Positions 1 through 10,214 are shown, counted from the stretch's first letter. The stretch: 64,000 bases of DNA from Pseudanabaena sp. FACHB-2040 (GCF_014696715.1 NZ_JACJQO010000012.1:124001-188000), one strand, 5' to 3'. Made by a program: numbers and translations. Notes: generated from the sequence alone by a model not told the origin.

Positions 1-1562
1 AAAATCTGGCGATTCGCGAGGGCATGGTAACGGATCTGGTGCTAGGCCACAATGACGAAGTCGTCGGTGTAGAAACCTACTTCGGTGTTGCTTTTAAGTG
101 CAAGGCCGTGATTTTGACGACGGGCACTTTTTTGGGCGGCATCATTTGGGTGGGCAATAAGTCGATGGCCGCTGGCAGAGCTGGTGAGTTTGCGGCAACC
201 GGCCTAACCGACACGCTAAATCAGCTAGGGTTCGAAACGGGGCGCTTGAAAACAGGTACGCCTGCTCGGGTTGATCGGCGCTCCATTAACTTCGATGTGT
301 TGGAACCCCAGCCGGGCGATGAAGACGTGCGCTGGTTTAGTTTTGACCCCGAGGTCTGGGTGGAGCGAGAGCAGATGCCCTGCCACCTCACCCGCACTAC
401 GGCTGAAACGCACCGGATCATTCGGGAGAATCTGCACTTGTCGCCGGTCTATGGTGGCTGGGTCGATGCCAAAGGCCCCCGCTATTGCCCCAGCATTGAA
501 GACAAGATTGTCCGCTTTGCCGATAAGGAAAGCCACCAGATTTTTCTAGAGCCAGAGGGGCGCGACATTCCTGAGATCTATGTACAGGGCTTTTCCACTG
601 GGCTGCCGGAGAAGCTGCAGCTAGCGATGCTGCGGAGCTTGCCAGGTCTAGAGCACTGCGCTCTGCTGCGCCCTGCTTATGCCGTAGAGTACGACTACCT
701 GCCAGCGACCCAGTGCTACCCCACCCTGATGACCAAGCAGGTAGAGGGGCTGTTTTGCGCTGGCCAGATCAACGGCACGACTGGCTACGAAGAAGCTGCC
801 GCTCAGGGTTTGGTGGCAGGCATCAACGCGGCCCAGTTTGTCGGTGGGCAGGAGATGAAGGTCTTTCCCCGTGAGCACAGCTATATTGGTACGCTCCTAG
901 ACGACCTCTGCACCAAAGACCTACGCGAACCCTACCGGATGCTCACCTCTCGCTCTGAGTATCGGCTGCTGCTGCGCTCAGACAACGCCGACCAGCGGCT
1001 AACACCGCTGGGCCGAGAGCTAGGCCTGATCGACGATCGCCGCTGGGAGCTGTATCAACGCAAATACGCCAATATTGCTGCCGAGAAAGAACGGCTCTAT
1101 GAAACTCGTGTCAAAGAGCACGATGCATTGGGCCAGCAAATTACTGCCGATACTGAGCAGCGCATCAAAGGATCGATCACGCTGGCTGACCTGCTGCGTC
1201 GTCCAGGCTTTCACTATGCAGCCCTGGATCGTTATGGGTTGGGCAATATCGATCTGCTGCGCGAAGAGAAAGAAGGAGCCGAAATTGATATCAAGTATTC
1301 CGGCTACATTCACCGGCAGCAGGCTCAGATCGAGCAAATCAGCAGAAATGCCAATCGTAAGCTGTCTCCAGATCTAGACTATATGTCTATCGATACCCTC
1401 TCGAAGGAAGCGCGGGAGAAGCTGATTCAAGCCAAGCCCTTGACTGTGGGGCAAGCCGCCCGCATTGGCGGGGTTAACCCTGCTGATGTTAATGCGCTGC
1501 TGGTTCATCTAGAAATTCAGGCGCGACGGACGGCGGAAGAGGCCGCGTTGATTGGTGGGTAA
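1..1562 (+). CDS. mnmG: MnmG (GidA) tRNA uridine-5-carboxymethylaminomethyl modification enzyme, 5' end outside window
   Basis: This FAD-dependent enzyme works with MnmE to install the cmnm5 group on wobble U34 of certain tRNAs. The reading frame is open back to base 3, ahead of the first Met at base 24, so the N-terminal FAD-binding part lies before the window. The visible part carries the family blocks [17 protein letters not shown] and [11 protein letters not shown], the [21 protein letters not shown] stretch, [17 protein letters not shown], and the C-terminal helical domain. A strong terminator follows about 100 bases after the stop. Identification is firm; the 5' truncation is only the window edge. 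Confidence 0.97.
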   Translation, partial: NLAIREGMVTDLVLGHNDEVVGVETYFGVAFKCKAVILTTGTFLGGIIWVGNKSMAAGRAGEFAATGLTDTLNQLGFETGRLKTGTPARVDRRSINFDVLEPQPGDEDVRWFSFDPEVWVEREQMPCHLTRTTAETHRIIRENLHLSPVYGGWVDAKGPRYCPSIEDKIVRFADKESHQIFLEPEGRDIPEIYVQGFSTGLPEKLQLAMLRSLPGLEHCALLRPAYAVEYDYLPATQCYPTLMTKQVEGLFCAGQINGTTGYEEAAAQGLVAGINAAQFVGGQEMKVFPREHSYIGTLLDDLCTKDLREPYRMLTSRSEYRLLLRSDNADQRLTPLGRELGLIDDRRWELYQRKYANIAAEKERLYETRVKEHDALGQQITADTEQRIKGSITLADLLRRPGFHYAALDRYGLGNIDLLREEKEGAEIDIKYSGYIHRQQAQIEQISRNANRKLSPDLDYMSIDTLSKEAREKLIQAKPLTVGQAARIGGVNPADVNALLVHLEIQARRTAEEAALIGG

Positions 1563-1665
1563 GCAGCTCTAGCCTGCTAATCTTCCTAGCTTTGACAAGA
1601 CTCTAACGAAGGCTTAGCTCTGGGAAATCCCTGAAAAACCCTCAGTGGAACCCTGGCAAAAGGTA

Positions 1666-1693
1666 AAACCTCGGCTCGGAGCCGGGGTTTTTT
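1666..1693 (+). terminator. Rho-independent terminator after mnmG
   Basis: The stem AACCTCGGC / GCCGGGGTT (one T-G wobble) with loop TCGGA is followed directly by six T. It would end the mnmG transcript before fbp. Confidence 0.85.
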
Positions 1694-1808
1694 GCTGCTG
1701 ACTTCTAAAGTGTCTCTAAAGGTTGCTTCCTCTTTGTGGAAAGCCTCTCTAACATAGGGCTAGCAGTGCAGACGCATTGCGATCGCAGTACCGGAGCGAA
1801 AAAATCTT

Positions 1809-2870
1809 ATGGATGGAGCGTACCACCCTTCCGAAGCCGCCCATGCGCTAGACCGCGACTGCACCACGCTGTCGCGACACGTTTTGCAGCAGCTTCAAAG
1901 CTTTGGCCCCGAAGCTCAGGACCTCAGTGCCCTGATGAACCGTATTGCCCTGGCCGGTAAGCTGATTGCTCGCCGTCTCACCAACGCTGGTTTGCTCGAA
2001 GCGGCATTGGGCTTTACAGGGGAAACCAACGTTCAGGGCGAAGCGGTCAAAAAGATGGACGTCTTTGCCAACGATGTCTTTATCTCCGTGTTTAAGCAGA
2101 GCGGGCTGGTCTGTCGCCTAGCTTCAGAAGAGATGGAGAATCCTTACTACATTCCAGAGAACTGCCCCATTGGTCGCTACACCCTGCTCTATGACCCCAT
2201 CGACGGGTCTTCCAACGTCGATATCAACCTGAATGTTGGCTCTATCTTTTCCATTCGGCGGCAGGAGGGAGACGACCTGGATCAGACCGGCGCAGATTTG
2301 CTCCAGCATGGCCGAGGGCAGCTAGCCGCTGGCTACATTCTCTATGGCCCCAGCACTGTGCTGGTCTACTCCATCGGACGAGGCGTTCACGCTTTTACCC
2401 TAGACGATAGCCTGGGCGAGTTTATCTTGGCCTCAGAAAACATTCGGGTGCCTGAACACGGCTCCAACTACAGCGTCAACGAGGGCAACTTTTGGCAGTG
2501 GGACGAGTCCATTCGCGACTTCATCCGCTACGTTCATCGCCATGAAGGTTATTCTGCTCGCTACAGTGGGGCTTTGGTTGGAGACTTTCACCGCATTTTG
2601 CTTCAGGGCGGTGTCTTTCTCTACCCTGGCACTACCAAAAAGCCCGACGGCAAACTGCGGCTACTCTACGAAACTGCTCCCCTGGCTTTTCTGATGGAAC
2701 AGGCTGGAGGCAGCGCCAGCACCGGCACCCAGCCTATCCTAGACGTTGTTCCTAAGGAGATCCACCAGCGTACCCCCCTTGTCATCGGCAGCACCGAAGA
2801 CGTTAAGTTGGTCGAGTCCTTTATCCAAGAACGCCTGCGCGAAAAAGAATACCTCACCCGCACCTCCTAA
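1809..2870 (+). CDS. fbp: Class I fructose-1,6-bisphosphatase
   Basis: It hydrolyses fructose-1,6-bisphosphate to fructose-6-phosphate in gluconeogenesis and the Calvin cycle, in the cytosol. At 353 aa it has normal length. The metal-binding [10 protein letters not shown] motif is at residues 129-138, with EE at 107-108 and the [17 protein letters not shown] substrate block near the C-terminus. The ATG at 1809 gives a full-length class I N-terminus; GGAG lies about 12 bases upstream. It stands at the head of fbp-zwf-opcA on the same strand, matching the order known in other cyanobacteria, where tal is sometimes inserted. No tal is present here. Confidence 0.95.
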   Translation: MDGAYHPSEAAHALDRDCTTLSRHVLQQLQSFGPEAQDLSALMNRIALAGKLIARRLTNAGLLEAALGFTGETNVQGEAVKKMDVFANDVFISVFKQSGLVCRLASEEMENPYYIPENCPIGRYTLLYDPIDGSSNVDINLNVGSIFSIRRQEGDDLDQTGADLLQHGRGQLAAGYILYGPSTVLVYSIGRGVHAFTLDDSLGEFILASENIRVPEHGSNYSVNEGNFWQWDESIRDFIRYVHRHEGYSARYSGALVGDFHRILLQGGVFLYPGTTKKPDGKLRLLYETAPLAFLMEQAGGSASTGTQPILDVVPKEIHQRTPLVIGSTEDVKLVESFIQERLREKEYLTRTS

Positions 2871-2875
2871 CCCCT

Positions 2876-2960
2876 ACTTCGCCTCCGCTCCTCTGCCCCC
2901 TCGCTCCTCTATCTCCTCTACCCGCGTCTTCTTTCCCAACCCCTTACCTTCAAAACCCCC
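2876..2960. repeat. Pyrimidine-rich C/T tract between fbp and zwf
   Basis: This almost purely pyrimidine stretch has repeated CCTC/CTCCTCT words and no coding signal. Similar tracts lie inside ligA (18331-18430) and at 32970-33120. Tracts of this kind are common between genes in several cyanobacteria. It could be an untranslated spacer of the fbp-zwf mRNA. Confidence 0.5.
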
Positions 2961-4490
2961 ATGGTTGCACTTCTCGAAAATCCCCTTCGCGTTGGTCTCC
3001 AACAAGACCGCATCCCTGAGCCTCAAATTTTGGTGATCTTCGGAGCCTCAGGCGACTTGACCCAGCGTAAGATTGTACCTGCCCTGTACCAGATGCGGCG
3101 GGAGCGACGGCTGCCGCCCGAACTCACCATTGTCGGCGTAGCCCGCCGAGAGTGGAGCCACGACTTCTTTCGGGAGCACCTGAAGGAGGGGGTTGAGGAA
3201 TTTGGTGGCGGCATTGGGTTTGAAGCGGTGTGGGAAGACTTTGCCAAGGGTGTCTTTTACTGCCCTGGCGACATCGACAAGCCCGAGAGCTACGAAAAGC
3301 TGAGAGATTTCTTGGCCGAAATAGATCAGCTGCGGGGCACTCGCGGCAACCGGGTATTTTACCTGTCGGTCGCGCCCCGATTTTTTGGCGAGGCCGCCCA
3401 GCAGCTAGGGGCAGCCGGTATGCTGGCTGACCCAGAAAAGCAGCGGCTGGTCATTGAAAAGCCTTTTGGTAAGGATTTGGCGACGGCCCAGTATCTCAAC
3501 CGAGTGGTGCGGCAGGTCTGCAAGGAAGAGCAGATTTACCGCATTGACCACTATTTGGGCAAAGAAACAGTTCAAAACCTAATGGTGTTTCGTTTTGCCA
3601 ACGCCATCTTTGAACCGCTGTGGAACCGTCAGTTTGTCGATCACGTGCAGATTACGGTGGCCGAAACGGTGGGCCTAGAAGGCCGGGCCGGGTATTACGA
3701 AACCGCCGGAGCTCTGCGCGACATGGTGCAAAATCACCTAATGCAGCTCTTTTGCCTGACGGCCATGGAGCCGCCTAACAGCCTGGATGCTGACAGCATT
3801 CGTAATGAGAAGGTAAAGGTGATTCAGGCAACCCGCCTGGCTAATGCTGAAGAACTCAGCCTGAGCGCGGTGCGCGGTCAGTATTCTGGAGGCTGGATGA
3901 AGGGCCGCCCCGTTCCCGCATATCGGGAGGAAGAGGGGGCTAGCCCTGAATCTACGGTCAATACCTTTGCCGCTATTGAACTGGTGGTGGACAACTGGCG
4001 CTGGAAGGGCGTGCCCTTTTACCTGCGAACCGGCAAGCGAATGCCTAAAAAGCTGACGGAGATTTCTATTCACTTCAAAGAAGTGCCTCACCTGATGTTT
4101 CAGTCGGCAGCCCGTCAGATGAACCACAATGTGCTGGCCCTACGGATTCAGCCGGATGAGGGTATCTCCATGCGCTTTGAAGTTAAGACCCCCGGCAACT
4201 CCCTACGAACCCGGTCGGTAGACATGGACTTTCGCTACGATGCCGCTTTTGGTCTGCCCAGCACAGAAGCTTATGGGCGACTAGTGGTGGACTGTATGTT
4301 GGGGGACCAAACTCTCTTTACACGGGCCGACGAAGTAGAGGCCTCGTGGCGCATTATGACCCCATTGCTAGAAGCTTGGGATGCTCCGGCCGCACCAGAT
4401 GCGATCGCGCTCTATGAAGCCGGTACCTGGGGCCCAGTCGAGGCTGAGCTGCTGCTCAACAAAGAGGGTCGTCGCTGGCGGCGGTTCTAA
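2961..4490 (+). CDS. zwf: Glucose-6-phosphate 1-dehydrogenase
   Basis: It oxidises glucose-6-phosphate to 6-phosphogluconolactone with NADP+ and is the entry enzyme of the oxidative pentose phosphate pathway, the main route of dark NADPH production in cyanobacteria. The 509 aa length is typical. The dinucleotide-binding GASGDL motif is at residues 28-33, EKPFGKD at 166-172 and the active-site RIDHYLGKE at 194-202. The ATG at 2961 starts at the usual N-terminus. The gene lies 150 bases before opcA, whose product is needed for full G6PDH activity in cyanobacteria. Confidence 0.97.
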   Translation: MVALLENPLRVGLQQDRIPEPQILVIFGASGDLTQRKIVPALYQMRRERRLPPELTIVGVARREWSHDFFREHLKEGVEEFGGGIGFEAVWEDFAKGVFYCPGDIDKPESYEKLRDFLAEIDQLRGTRGNRVFYLSVAPRFFGEAAQQLGAAGMLADPEKQRLVIEKPFGKDLATAQYLNRVVRQVCKEEQIYRIDHYLGKETVQNLMVFRFANAIFEPLWNRQFVDHVQITVAETVGLEGRAGYYETAGALRDMVQNHLMQLFCLTAMEPPNSLDADSIRNEKVKVIQATRLANAEELSLSAVRGQYSGGWMKGRPVPAYREEEGASPESTVNTFAAIELVVDNWRWKGVPFYLRTGKRMPKKLTEISIHFKEVPHLMFQSAARQMNHNVLALRIQPDEGISMRFEVKTPGNSLRTRSVDMDFRYDAAFGLPSTEAYGRLVVDCMLGDQTLFTRADEVEASWRIMTPLLEAWDAPAAPDAIALYEAGTWGPVEAELLLNKEGRRWRRF

Positions 4491-4639
4491 TACAGGCTTT
4501 ACCCTGGTTGTCTTTCTAGAGTAAAGCTTCGGTAAAAGTCAATTCTTGACCCGTTCGATAGCATAGATATAAGCAGGTCCTTAAGCCCCATCACGCTAGA
4601 TCGCACTCTGCCTTCTGTTCATCACCTCCCTGGATCCCT

Positions 4640-5968
4640 ATGACGACTACTCCCATCGTTGCGCTCCAAAAACCGAAGGACATTTCCCTTGATGAAATTG
4701 AAGCTGAGCTTCGCAATATTTGGCGGAACCAGGACACCGGTAGTACCGCTCCGGTGGCTACCCGGGCTAGCACCTTCAGTCTGGTGGTCTATGAGCCGGA
4801 GGAAATTCAGCAACTCCTAGCAGCCTTAGGGCTCTACTCAGGGGCTATCGATGGTATGCATGGTTCTCAAACCCGAGATGCCATTCGGCAGGCCCAAATC
4901 AAATACGATCTGCGGGTTACCGGACGAGTTGGCCCCCGAACCCTAGAGCGCCTGCGGGAAGAATATGCCAAGTTGCCCCCAGAGCAGCGGCAGTTTACCA
5001 ACATGGACATTCGGGGCTTTACGCTAAATGATGCGATCGCAGCCCAAAACCCCTGCCGCGTTATCACCCTCAGCCCCATCCTCGGGGAAGATACCGGCGT
5101 GACTGCTCAAGTCTCGGCCTACTGCCCAGTGCAGAAGCGTAATGCCAGCAACCTAATCTGCTGTGAGTACATCACTCTGCGGGGTACCAAGGCGGCCCTA
5201 GATCGGGTGGCCGAGCTGGTGTCTTCGCTAGTCATTGGAGATCTGCCCAAGTTTGTTTGGTGGAGAGCCACACCCAATCCGGAACAGGCTCTGTTTCAGA
5301 AGCTAGCCCGCTCCTCAAACTGCATCATCGTAGACTCCAGCTTCTTTAGCGACGCCGAATCAGAACTGCGCAAAATGCAGGATCTGGTGGAGGACGGTAC
5401 CTTTATCGCCGATTTGAACTGGCACCGCCTGGCTCCCTGGCAAGAGCTAACCGCCGCCGCCTTTGACCCTCCTGAGCGGCGCGAATCTCTCAATGACGTC
5501 GATCAGGTCAGCATTGACTATGAACAGGGCAACGCGGCTCAAGCCTTTATGTACCTAGGTTGGCTGGCCGGCCGTTTGGAATGGCAGCCCAAATCCTATG
5601 TAAAAGAGGGCGGCGACTACGACATTCGCAAAATCATGTTCACGAACCCGAGTGGGCGGGAGATTGAAGCTGAGCTAGCAGCTATTCCGGTGGCTGACTG
5701 GGGCGAAATCGTAGGTGACCTAACTGGGCTGCGCGTGACCTCCACCAACCCCGACGCCAACTGCTGCACCATTCTTTGCTCTGAAACCACAGGCTGCATG
5801 CGGATGGAGGCAGGCGGCGGCGCTCAATCTTGCCAGGTGGAGCAGGTAACCGCACTCTCTGATCAAAAGGCTGACTTTATGCTGGGCCAGCAGCTCCAGC
5901 GCTGGGGTGAAGATGTACTCTACGAAGAGAGCCTAGCTGCCACTACACAGATTCTTCACCTGCTGTAG
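4640..5968 (+). CDS. opcA: OpcA, glucose-6-phosphate dehydrogenase assembly/activator protein
   Basis: OpcA is a cyanobacterial/actinobacterial protein that promotes oligomerisation and activation of G6PDH. The 442 aa protein follows zwf directly. Residues 52-112 look like a peptidoglycan-binding-type helical domain (LLAALGLYSGAIDG, then GRVGPRTLERL) inserted after a short N-terminus. The OpcA domain follows from about residue 120. The protein is rich in Cys, with one pair near residues 174-175 and a cluster at about 374-400 (NCCTILC and later Cys), which fits the known redox dependence of OpcA action. A strong terminator follows. Confidence 0.93.
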   Translation: MTTTPIVALQKPKDISLDEIEAELRNIWRNQDTGSTAPVATRASTFSLVVYEPEEIQQLLAALGLYSGAIDGMHGSQTRDAIRQAQIKYDLRVTGRVGPRTLERLREEYAKLPPEQRQFTNMDIRGFTLNDAIAAQNPCRVITLSPILGEDTGVTAQVSAYCPVQKRNASNLICCEYITLRGTKAALDRVAELVSSLVIGDLPKFVWWRATPNPEQALFQKLARSSNCIIVDSSFFSDAESELRKMQDLVEDGTFIADLNWHRLAPWQELTAAAFDPPERRESLNDVDQVSIDYEQGNAAQAFMYLGWLAGRLEWQPKSYVKEGGDYDIRKIMFTNPSGREIEAELAAIPVADWGEIVGDLTGLRVTSTNPDANCCTILCSETTGCMRMEAGGGAQSCQVEQVTALSDQKADFMLGQQLQRWGEDVLYEESLAATTQILHLL

Positions 5969-6026
5969 AGCTCTGTTGAAGGACGTTTGAAGGACGTTCT
6001 GCCGTTATCTGAAATTAATCTTTGGG

Positions 6027-6068
6027 CCTGTAGAGATGCGTTAGCTGCGTCTCTACAGGTATTTTTTT
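6027..6068 (+). terminator. Terminator after opcA, built from a GTAGAGACG-type palindrome
   Basis: The arms CCTGTAGAGA (6027-6036) and TCTCTACAGG (6050-6059), extended inward by a wobble and GC/GC, are followed by TATTTTTTT. It ends the fbp-zwf-opcA transcript. There is no T run on the other strand, so it probably does not serve ccmO. Confidence 0.88.
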
Positions 6069-6081
6069 GGATAGTGGTAAA

Positions 6082-6936
6082 TTAGCTGTCTTCGGGCTGC
6101 TGTAGAGGCAGTTTCTCCAGTTCGGGCAGCTGGATTTCCTGGACCATGGGTTCGGCCGTAGGTTCTGGCAGGGCCACCAGTTCCTTCTCCTTGTCTTCCA
6201 GGTTGAGCGGCAGGCGGATGGGCTGCTCAGGCTCAAGTTCTTCAGCCATTTGAGGTAGAGACTGTTCTAGCTCATCCAGGGGCCGGGGAATGACCATGAC
6301 CGCATGCAGCTCTCCAATGCGCTCGGCTTCGTGGATACCGGCTTCGATTGCGATCGCAACATTGGGCAGCGATCCCCGAATAATGATCGTACAGAGGCCA
6401 TCGCCAATGGTTTCGTGGGCTACCAGAGTTACCTCAGCCGACTTGGTCATAGCATCGGCAGCACCTACCATTGCCGGAAAGCCGCGAGTTTCGAGTAGAC
6501 CAATGGCCTGATTGCTGCTGCGGCCTCGGCCCACCTTAGTTAGTTCATCTAGCTTGGCGCAGATTGGCAGCACTGCTTCCAGGTTGGGTAGCGGTCGGGG
6601 AATCACGGTTGAAGAGACGTATTCGCCAAATTTTGCAGCGGTTTCAACTCCCACAGCAACGGCCATGCGAACATCAGCCACGCCACCCCGCACCACAGCT
6701 GTACACTGACCGCCGCCCGTTTTTTCGTAGCCCACTAAAAAGACATCTGCCGACTTGAGCATGGCATCGGCGGTGCCGACTACGGCCGGAAAGCTCTCGG
6801 TCGAAACTAGGCCTAGAGCGGCCCCTTGCAGCTTGGCCAGTCGATGTCCCCGATCCAGGTTAGGCGGTGAAGCCAGCTTGAGCTCTTGCTTGGCTGCAGC
6901 CTGTTTAGTCAAGGCCAATTTAAAATCAGATTGCAT
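6082..6936 (-). CDS. ccmO: CcmO, tandem BMC-domain carboxysome shell protein
   Basis: This shell protein of the beta-carboxysome has two bacterial-microcompartment domains, at about residues 38-118 (ALGLVSTESFPAVVGTADAM and on) and 142-222 (AIGLLETRGFPAMVGAADAM and on). Each ends in a VIPRPL motif. The 284 aa protein also has an N-terminal extension of about 35 residues and a Pro/Glu-rich tail of about 50. An SD (GAGAGG, 8 bases before the ATG) supports the start. It is the last gene of the minus-strand ccm cluster, just downstream of ccmN. CcmO is known to form mixed shell tiles and is required for carboxysome formation. Confidence 0.95.
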   Translation of the reverse strand: MQSDFKLALTKQAAAKQELKLASPPNLDRGHRLAKLQGAALGLVSTESFPAVVGTADAMLKSADVFLVGYEKTGGGQCTAVVRGGVADVRMAVAVGVETAAKFGEYVSSTVIPRPLPNLEAVLPICAKLDELTKVGRGRSSNQAIGLLETRGFPAMVGAADAMTKSAEVTLVAHETIGDGLCTIIIRGSLPNVAIAIEAGIHEAERIGELHAVMVIPRPLDELEQSLPQMAEELEPEQPIRLPLNLEDKEKELVALPEPTAEPMVQEIQLPELEKLPLQQPEDS

Positions 6937-6974
6937 AGGTCGAGCCTCTCCTGGATCAGGTCCGCACTTTCATT

Positions 6975-7613
6975 CTATTCGCTTCTCGGCGAGGAAGTGT
7001 CTAAAGCCTGACGGTGAGGAAACAGTGTATTGAGCAGCAGCTGTACCTGCTCCCGGCCATAGACGTAGGAAAGGCCCGCGCCGCCTGAATTCTGGCCGTT
7101 ATTGTGCCCGTTGCTGTGGCTGTTACCGTGGCCATTGCTGTGACCATTATTTTCAATCGTAGCTTGTGCCTCTAAAGCCTCTGCCCCAGTCGCCGCTGCG
7201 TCTAAACTGACCTCATCAGGCGATTCTGGCGATTCTGTTGGTTCTGGTGAGGCTGACGAAGAACGGCTGTAATCGCCGACCAGCGACCGGGGAGCCACCA
7301 CAGATCGGGGCGACAGCTGAGGGTTGATCAGCGTACTGCCTGACCCAATGCAGGCCTGTGCTCCGATCCGTCCCCAGCCCACAATCAAAACGCCGCTGCC
7401 TAGGTTAGCCTCTGGCTCGATAATCAAATCGCCCTGGCGAACATGGATCACCACTTCGGCTCCTAGGCAGGCTCCTTGGGCAATGACCAGGCGGCTGCCC
7501 GGCTCTGCTGTCAAAATGGCCCCGGGTGCGATCGCAACCTCCCCAGCAATTTCCACGTCTCCATAGACGTAATAGGCAGGTTGCAAATTGGCATCCGGGG
7601 TCATCAAAAGCAT
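6975..7613 (-). CDS. ccmN: CcmN, carboxysome core-shell adaptor with encapsulation peptide
   Basis: CcmN bridges CcmM of the core to CcmK2 of the shell. Residues 10-115 are a left-handed beta-helix of hexapeptide repeats (GDVEIAGEVAIAPGAIL, then later turns). A low-complexity linker follows (about 120-182, with Asn/Gly/His NGHGNS-type repeats). The C-terminal amphipathic helix VYGREQVQLLLNTLFPHRQ (about 184-202) is the expected encapsulation peptide. The start lies 15 bases after the ccmM stop, which suggests translational coupling. The 212 aa length is normal. Confidence 0.94.
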   Translation of the reverse strand: MLLMTPDANLQPAYYVYGDVEIAGEVAIAPGAILTAEPGSRLVIAQGACLGAEVVIHVRQGDLIIEPEANLGSGVLIVGWGRIGAQACIGSGSTLINPQLSPRSVVAPRSLVGDYSRSSSASPEPTESPESPDEVSLDAAATGAEALEAQATIENNGHSNGHGNSHSNGHNNGQNSGGAGLSYVYGREQVQLLLNTLFPHRQALDTSSPRSE

Positions 7614-7628
7614 TAACCGAGTTTCAAG

Positions 7629-8966
7629 CTAGGGGCGCTGAATGGTGGTCTCAAGGACCCGTCGCTTCGCCTGCGGATCAATGCCCACCAGACGCACGTA
7701 GTTACCGCTGTGCTCTCGCAGCTGCGCTTCCACTGCCGCCAGCACATCGCCCGCCTGACGACCCTGTACAGGGGCTGCCGTCTGCCAGGCCCCGCTGCGA
7801 TAGCGGCGCACATCAGCAAACTCCAGGCTAATCTTGTAGCCCTGGTTAATCAGCTGTTGAACTTGCTGCGTCAGGTCAGAAGATAGGCTCTTGCTGCCAG
7901 AAGAACCATTGCTTCGGGCATTGACCGGCTGTTTAGCCGGCCCAGAGGAGGGAGTATATGACGGCTGGCTGGCAACAGCGGCGGGCCGAGCCCCAGGGCG
8001 CTGGATCGTTACCGGAGCTAGGCGGTTCTTGTTCTTCGGATCGATGCCGAAAATTCGCACGTAGTCCTCAGGATGTTCGGCTAGACATTTTTGCAGGGCC
8101 GACACGGCTTCCGACTCACGGCCGGCCTGAATCGGTGAGCAGCTCTGCCAAACCCCGCTGCGGAAGTGGCGGGTATCGGCATACTCAATTCCGACCCGAT
8201 AGCCCTGGCTTACCAGCTGGCGCACTATCTGCGTGGCTTCTGTAGCAGTAGTCCCTGAAGAGGCTTGAGTTTTGGTCCCGCCTGAGGGAGTGCCTCCCTG
8301 GCTGCCGCCCTGAGGCGCTTTGTCGTCAGGCCGCTGAATGGTCACCGGAGCTACCCGATTCTTCGCCTTTGGATCAATTCCAAACATGCGAACATATTCC
8401 CCAACATGCTCATTCAGGCAGGCTTGTAGGGCCGAGAGTACATCAGGTTCGCGATTAGACTGAATGGGCGAGCAGGTTTGCCAAACACCGCTGCGGTAGC
8501 GGCGAGGATCGGTGTGCTCAGTTCCGATCTTGTAGCCCTGCCCCAAAAGCTGCCGGACCTGCTGCACCAGCTGAGGGTTGAGACCATTGGCGCTCGCATA
8601 ACCACTGGGAGCTGCATGCCCATTTCGGCTGCTGGTAGCTCCTGCAACCGTAGTAGGCGCGACGGCTGTAGTGCCAATGTGAAAGGGCTTACCGTCAGCA
8701 TGCTGAATCGTGACGGGCGCAATCCGACGCTTAGCCACCGGATCAACGCCAAACATCCGCACGTACTCGCCACCATGCTCAGCCAAACACGCATCCAAAG
8801 CCGCCAAGACATCGGCTTCGCGGTTGGACTGGATGGGCGGGCAGGTTTGCCAAACACCGCTGCGGTAGCGGCGCATATCTGCATGCTCGATCCCGATCTG
8901 GTAGCCCTGATTCAGATATTGCCGAACTTGCTGAACAATTTCAGGGGTTAAGCGTTGACTTTGCAT
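7629..8966 (-). CDS. Probable short CcmM isoform from an internal start (Rubisco-linking repeats only)
   Basis: In other beta-cyanobacteria a short CcmM form is made from an internal start and condenses Rubisco. Here an in-frame ATG (Met239 of the long form, at base 8966) lies exactly before the first small-subunit-like repeat. GGAT stands about nine bases upstream and could act as a weak ribosome-binding site. The product would be 445 aa with four repeats. The existence of such a form is known for the family; the exact start here is inferred. Confidence 0.6.
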   Translation of the reverse strand: MQSQRLTPEIVQQVRQYLNQGYQIGIEHADMRRYRSGVWQTCPPIQSNREADVLAALDACLAEHGGEYVRMFGVDPVAKRRIAPVTIQHADGKPFHIGTTAVAPTTVAGATSSRNGHAAPSGYASANGLNPQLVQQVRQLLGQGYKIGTEHTDPRRYRSGVWQTCSPIQSNREPDVLSALQACLNEHVGEYVRMFGIDPKAKNRVAPVTIQRPDDKAPQGGSQGGTPSGGTKTQASSGTTATEATQIVRQLVSQGYRVGIEYADTRHFRSGVWQSCSPIQAGRESEAVSALQKCLAEHPEDYVRIFGIDPKNKNRLAPVTIQRPGARPAAVASQPSYTPSSGPAKQPVNARSNGSSGSKSLSSDLTQQVQQLINQGYKISLEFADVRRYRSGAWQTAAPVQGRQAGDVLAAVEAQLREHSGNYVRLVGIDPQAKRRVLETTIQRP

Positions 8967-9680
8967 TGTATTCAATCCATCGCGTTCATTTGACTGCCTG
9001 ACAGGAGCCTGGCTGGGTGAAACTTTGCCGACAGGGGGGGACTGGCGGGTGGCCCACGGCTGGGCCGAAGTAGGCCGATTAAATTCTGTGGCGGCCACCT
9101 CTGGGTGGGTAAAGCGGCGGCTCTCATGCATGCCCATAATTTCCTGGGCCAGTTCTAGATCAGCAGGCTGCACATCCGGCAATTGGTCTGCCTGATCCTG
9201 GTGAGTCACCACCATGCCCGACGGCACCAACTTCCCGGGCGGCACCTCTACATCCTGGACTAAGGCATGCATCATGACGACACAGCCTTTACCAAGTCGG
9301 GCATTAAAAAGAGTAGAGCGAAAACCGACAAAGCAGCCCTCGCCAACATAAGCAGGGCCGTGAATGAGGGCCTTGTGGGTAACCGAGGCTCCTGCGCCAA
9401 TCCAGACCGAGTAGACAGCCTGATCGTCTCCCAGCACTCGCCCCTGGCCTAATCCGTGAATGACGGCCCCGTCTTGAATGGCTGCCCCCTCTCCAATAAA
9501 AAAGGGAGCACCCCCATCGGCTCGAACCGATGCACCGGGCGCAATCAACACGTTGGCCTCAACCCGAACTGACCCAACGACTTGGGCCAAGGGATGAAGG
9601 TATGCAGAAGGATGAATCTGAGGCTCAGCTAGATCCGAAAAACGGGGGGTCGGGGGAGCCGCAACTGGGCGGGCGACCAT
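7629..9680 (-). CDS. ccmM: CcmM, gamma-carbonic-anhydrase-like / four Rubisco-small-subunit-like-domain carboxysome scaffold
   Basis: CcmM organises Rubisco in the beta-carboxysome. The ATG at 9680 has GGAGG nine bases upstream; the TTG just before it is less likely. Residues 1-185 are the gamma-carbonic-anhydrase-like beta-helix with the zinc ligands His75, His102 and His107. However, the catalytic Glu of the RADEG motif is Gly56 (RADGGAP), and the C-terminal Cys pair of active CcmM enzymes is absent. Four Rubisco-small-subunit-like repeats follow. The first three keep the redox Cys pair (WQTC..ACL, WQTC..ACL, WQSC..KCL); the fourth lacks it (WQTA..AQL). With 683 aa it is longer than three-repeat versions. 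Confidence 0.96.
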   Translation of the reverse strand: MVARPVAAPPTPRFSDLAEPQIHPSAYLHPLAQVVGSVRVEANVLIAPGASVRADGGAPFFIGEGAAIQDGAVIHGLGQGRVLGDDQAVYSVWIGAGASVTHKALIHGPAYVGEGCFVGFRSTLFNARLGKGCVVMMHALVQDVEVPPGKLVPSGMVVTHQDQADQLPDVQPADLELAQEIMGMHESRRFTHPEVAATEFNRPTSAQPWATRQSPPVGKVSPSQAPVRQSNERDGLNTMQSQRLTPEIVQQVRQYLNQGYQIGIEHADMRRYRSGVWQTCPPIQSNREADVLAALDACLAEHGGEYVRMFGVDPVAKRRIAPVTIQHADGKPFHIGTTAVAPTTVAGATSSRNGHAAPSGYASANGLNPQLVQQVRQLLGQGYKIGTEHTDPRRYRSGVWQTCSPIQSNREPDVLSALQACLNEHVGEYVRMFGIDPKAKNRVAPVTIQRPDDKAPQGGSQGGTPSGGTKTQASSGTTATEATQIVRQLVSQGYRVGIEYADTRHFRSGVWQSCSPIQAGRESEAVSALQKCLAEHPEDYVRIFGIDPKNKNRLAPVTIQRPGARPAAVASQPSYTPSSGPAKQPVNARSNGSSGSKSLSSDLTQQVQQLINQGYKISLEFADVRRYRSGAWQTAAPVQGRQAGDVLAAVEAQLREHSGNYVRLVGIDPQAKRRVLETTIQRP

Positions 9681-9798
9681 CAACCAAATCCTCCAACAAA
9701 TTAGAATGACCCACTGCTCTCACAGAGAGGGCCGACAAGTTAAGTAGCTCTAGCTCAAGAACGGCGACCAGACCAATGAACTGGAAATGCCCGCTTAT

Positions 9799-9826
9799 CT
9801 GTGGACGCACAGAGGCACGTCCACAG
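9799..9826. repeat. Hairpin between ccmL and ccmM
   Basis: The arms CTGTGGACG and CGTCCACAG enclose a 10-base loop. No T run follows on either strand, so it is more likely a processing or mRNA-stability element (or a dispersed palindromic repeat) than a terminator. It lies in the 231-base ccmL-ccmM spacer. Confidence 0.6.
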
Positions 9827-9911
9827 GTAGGGCCAACACCGTTGTCTAGAAAGAAGCGTGGCGGTTTTGACTAGTTCGAATTGACGAGGAGCGCTGCGCT
9901 AGCAGAACTGC

Positions 9912-10214
9912 CTAACTAAAGTCTTCCCGCTTGTTGTAAAGGTTGCCGCTATCTAAGGACACCGTATCGACAATGGCTACCACAGTGGCATCCACAGGTC
10001 GGTCGGTGTACCCTTCATGCTGCCGAGAACCACTGCCCCGGCTAATGAGAACCCACTCTCCTGAGCCTGCCCCCACAACATCAGCTGCTACCTCATAATC
10101 TGGCAGGAGTTCGCCAGTTTCGCTGATCAGCTGAACTAGTAAAAGTTTCACACCTCTCAGGCTCGGTTCTTTGACGGTGCTAACCACGGTGCCGCGAACC
10201 TTCGCCAAGAGCAT
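9912..10214 (-). CDS. ccmL: CcmL, pentameric carboxysome vertex protein
   Basis: CcmL belongs to the EutN/CcmL family; its pentamers cap the vertices of the icosahedral carboxysome shell. The 100 aa protein begins with LLAKVRGTVVSTVKEPSLRG and has the conserved core LLLVQLI, DVVGAGSGEWVLISRGS and DATVVAIVD. The ATG at 10214 has AGGGAG about seven bases before it and starts 11 bases after the ccmK1 stop, so the two genes are surely co-transcribed. Confidence 0.96.
   Translation of the reverse strand: MLLAKVRGTVVSTVKEPSLRGVKLLLVQLISETGELLPDYEVAADVVGAGSGEWVLISRGSGSRQHEGYTDRPVDATVVAIVDTVSLDSGNLYNKREDFS

Noticed and set aside
7078-7150. Short tandem-like repeats in ccmN
   Set aside because: They encode the flexible Asn/Gly/His linker before the encapsulation peptide, as in other CcmN proteins.
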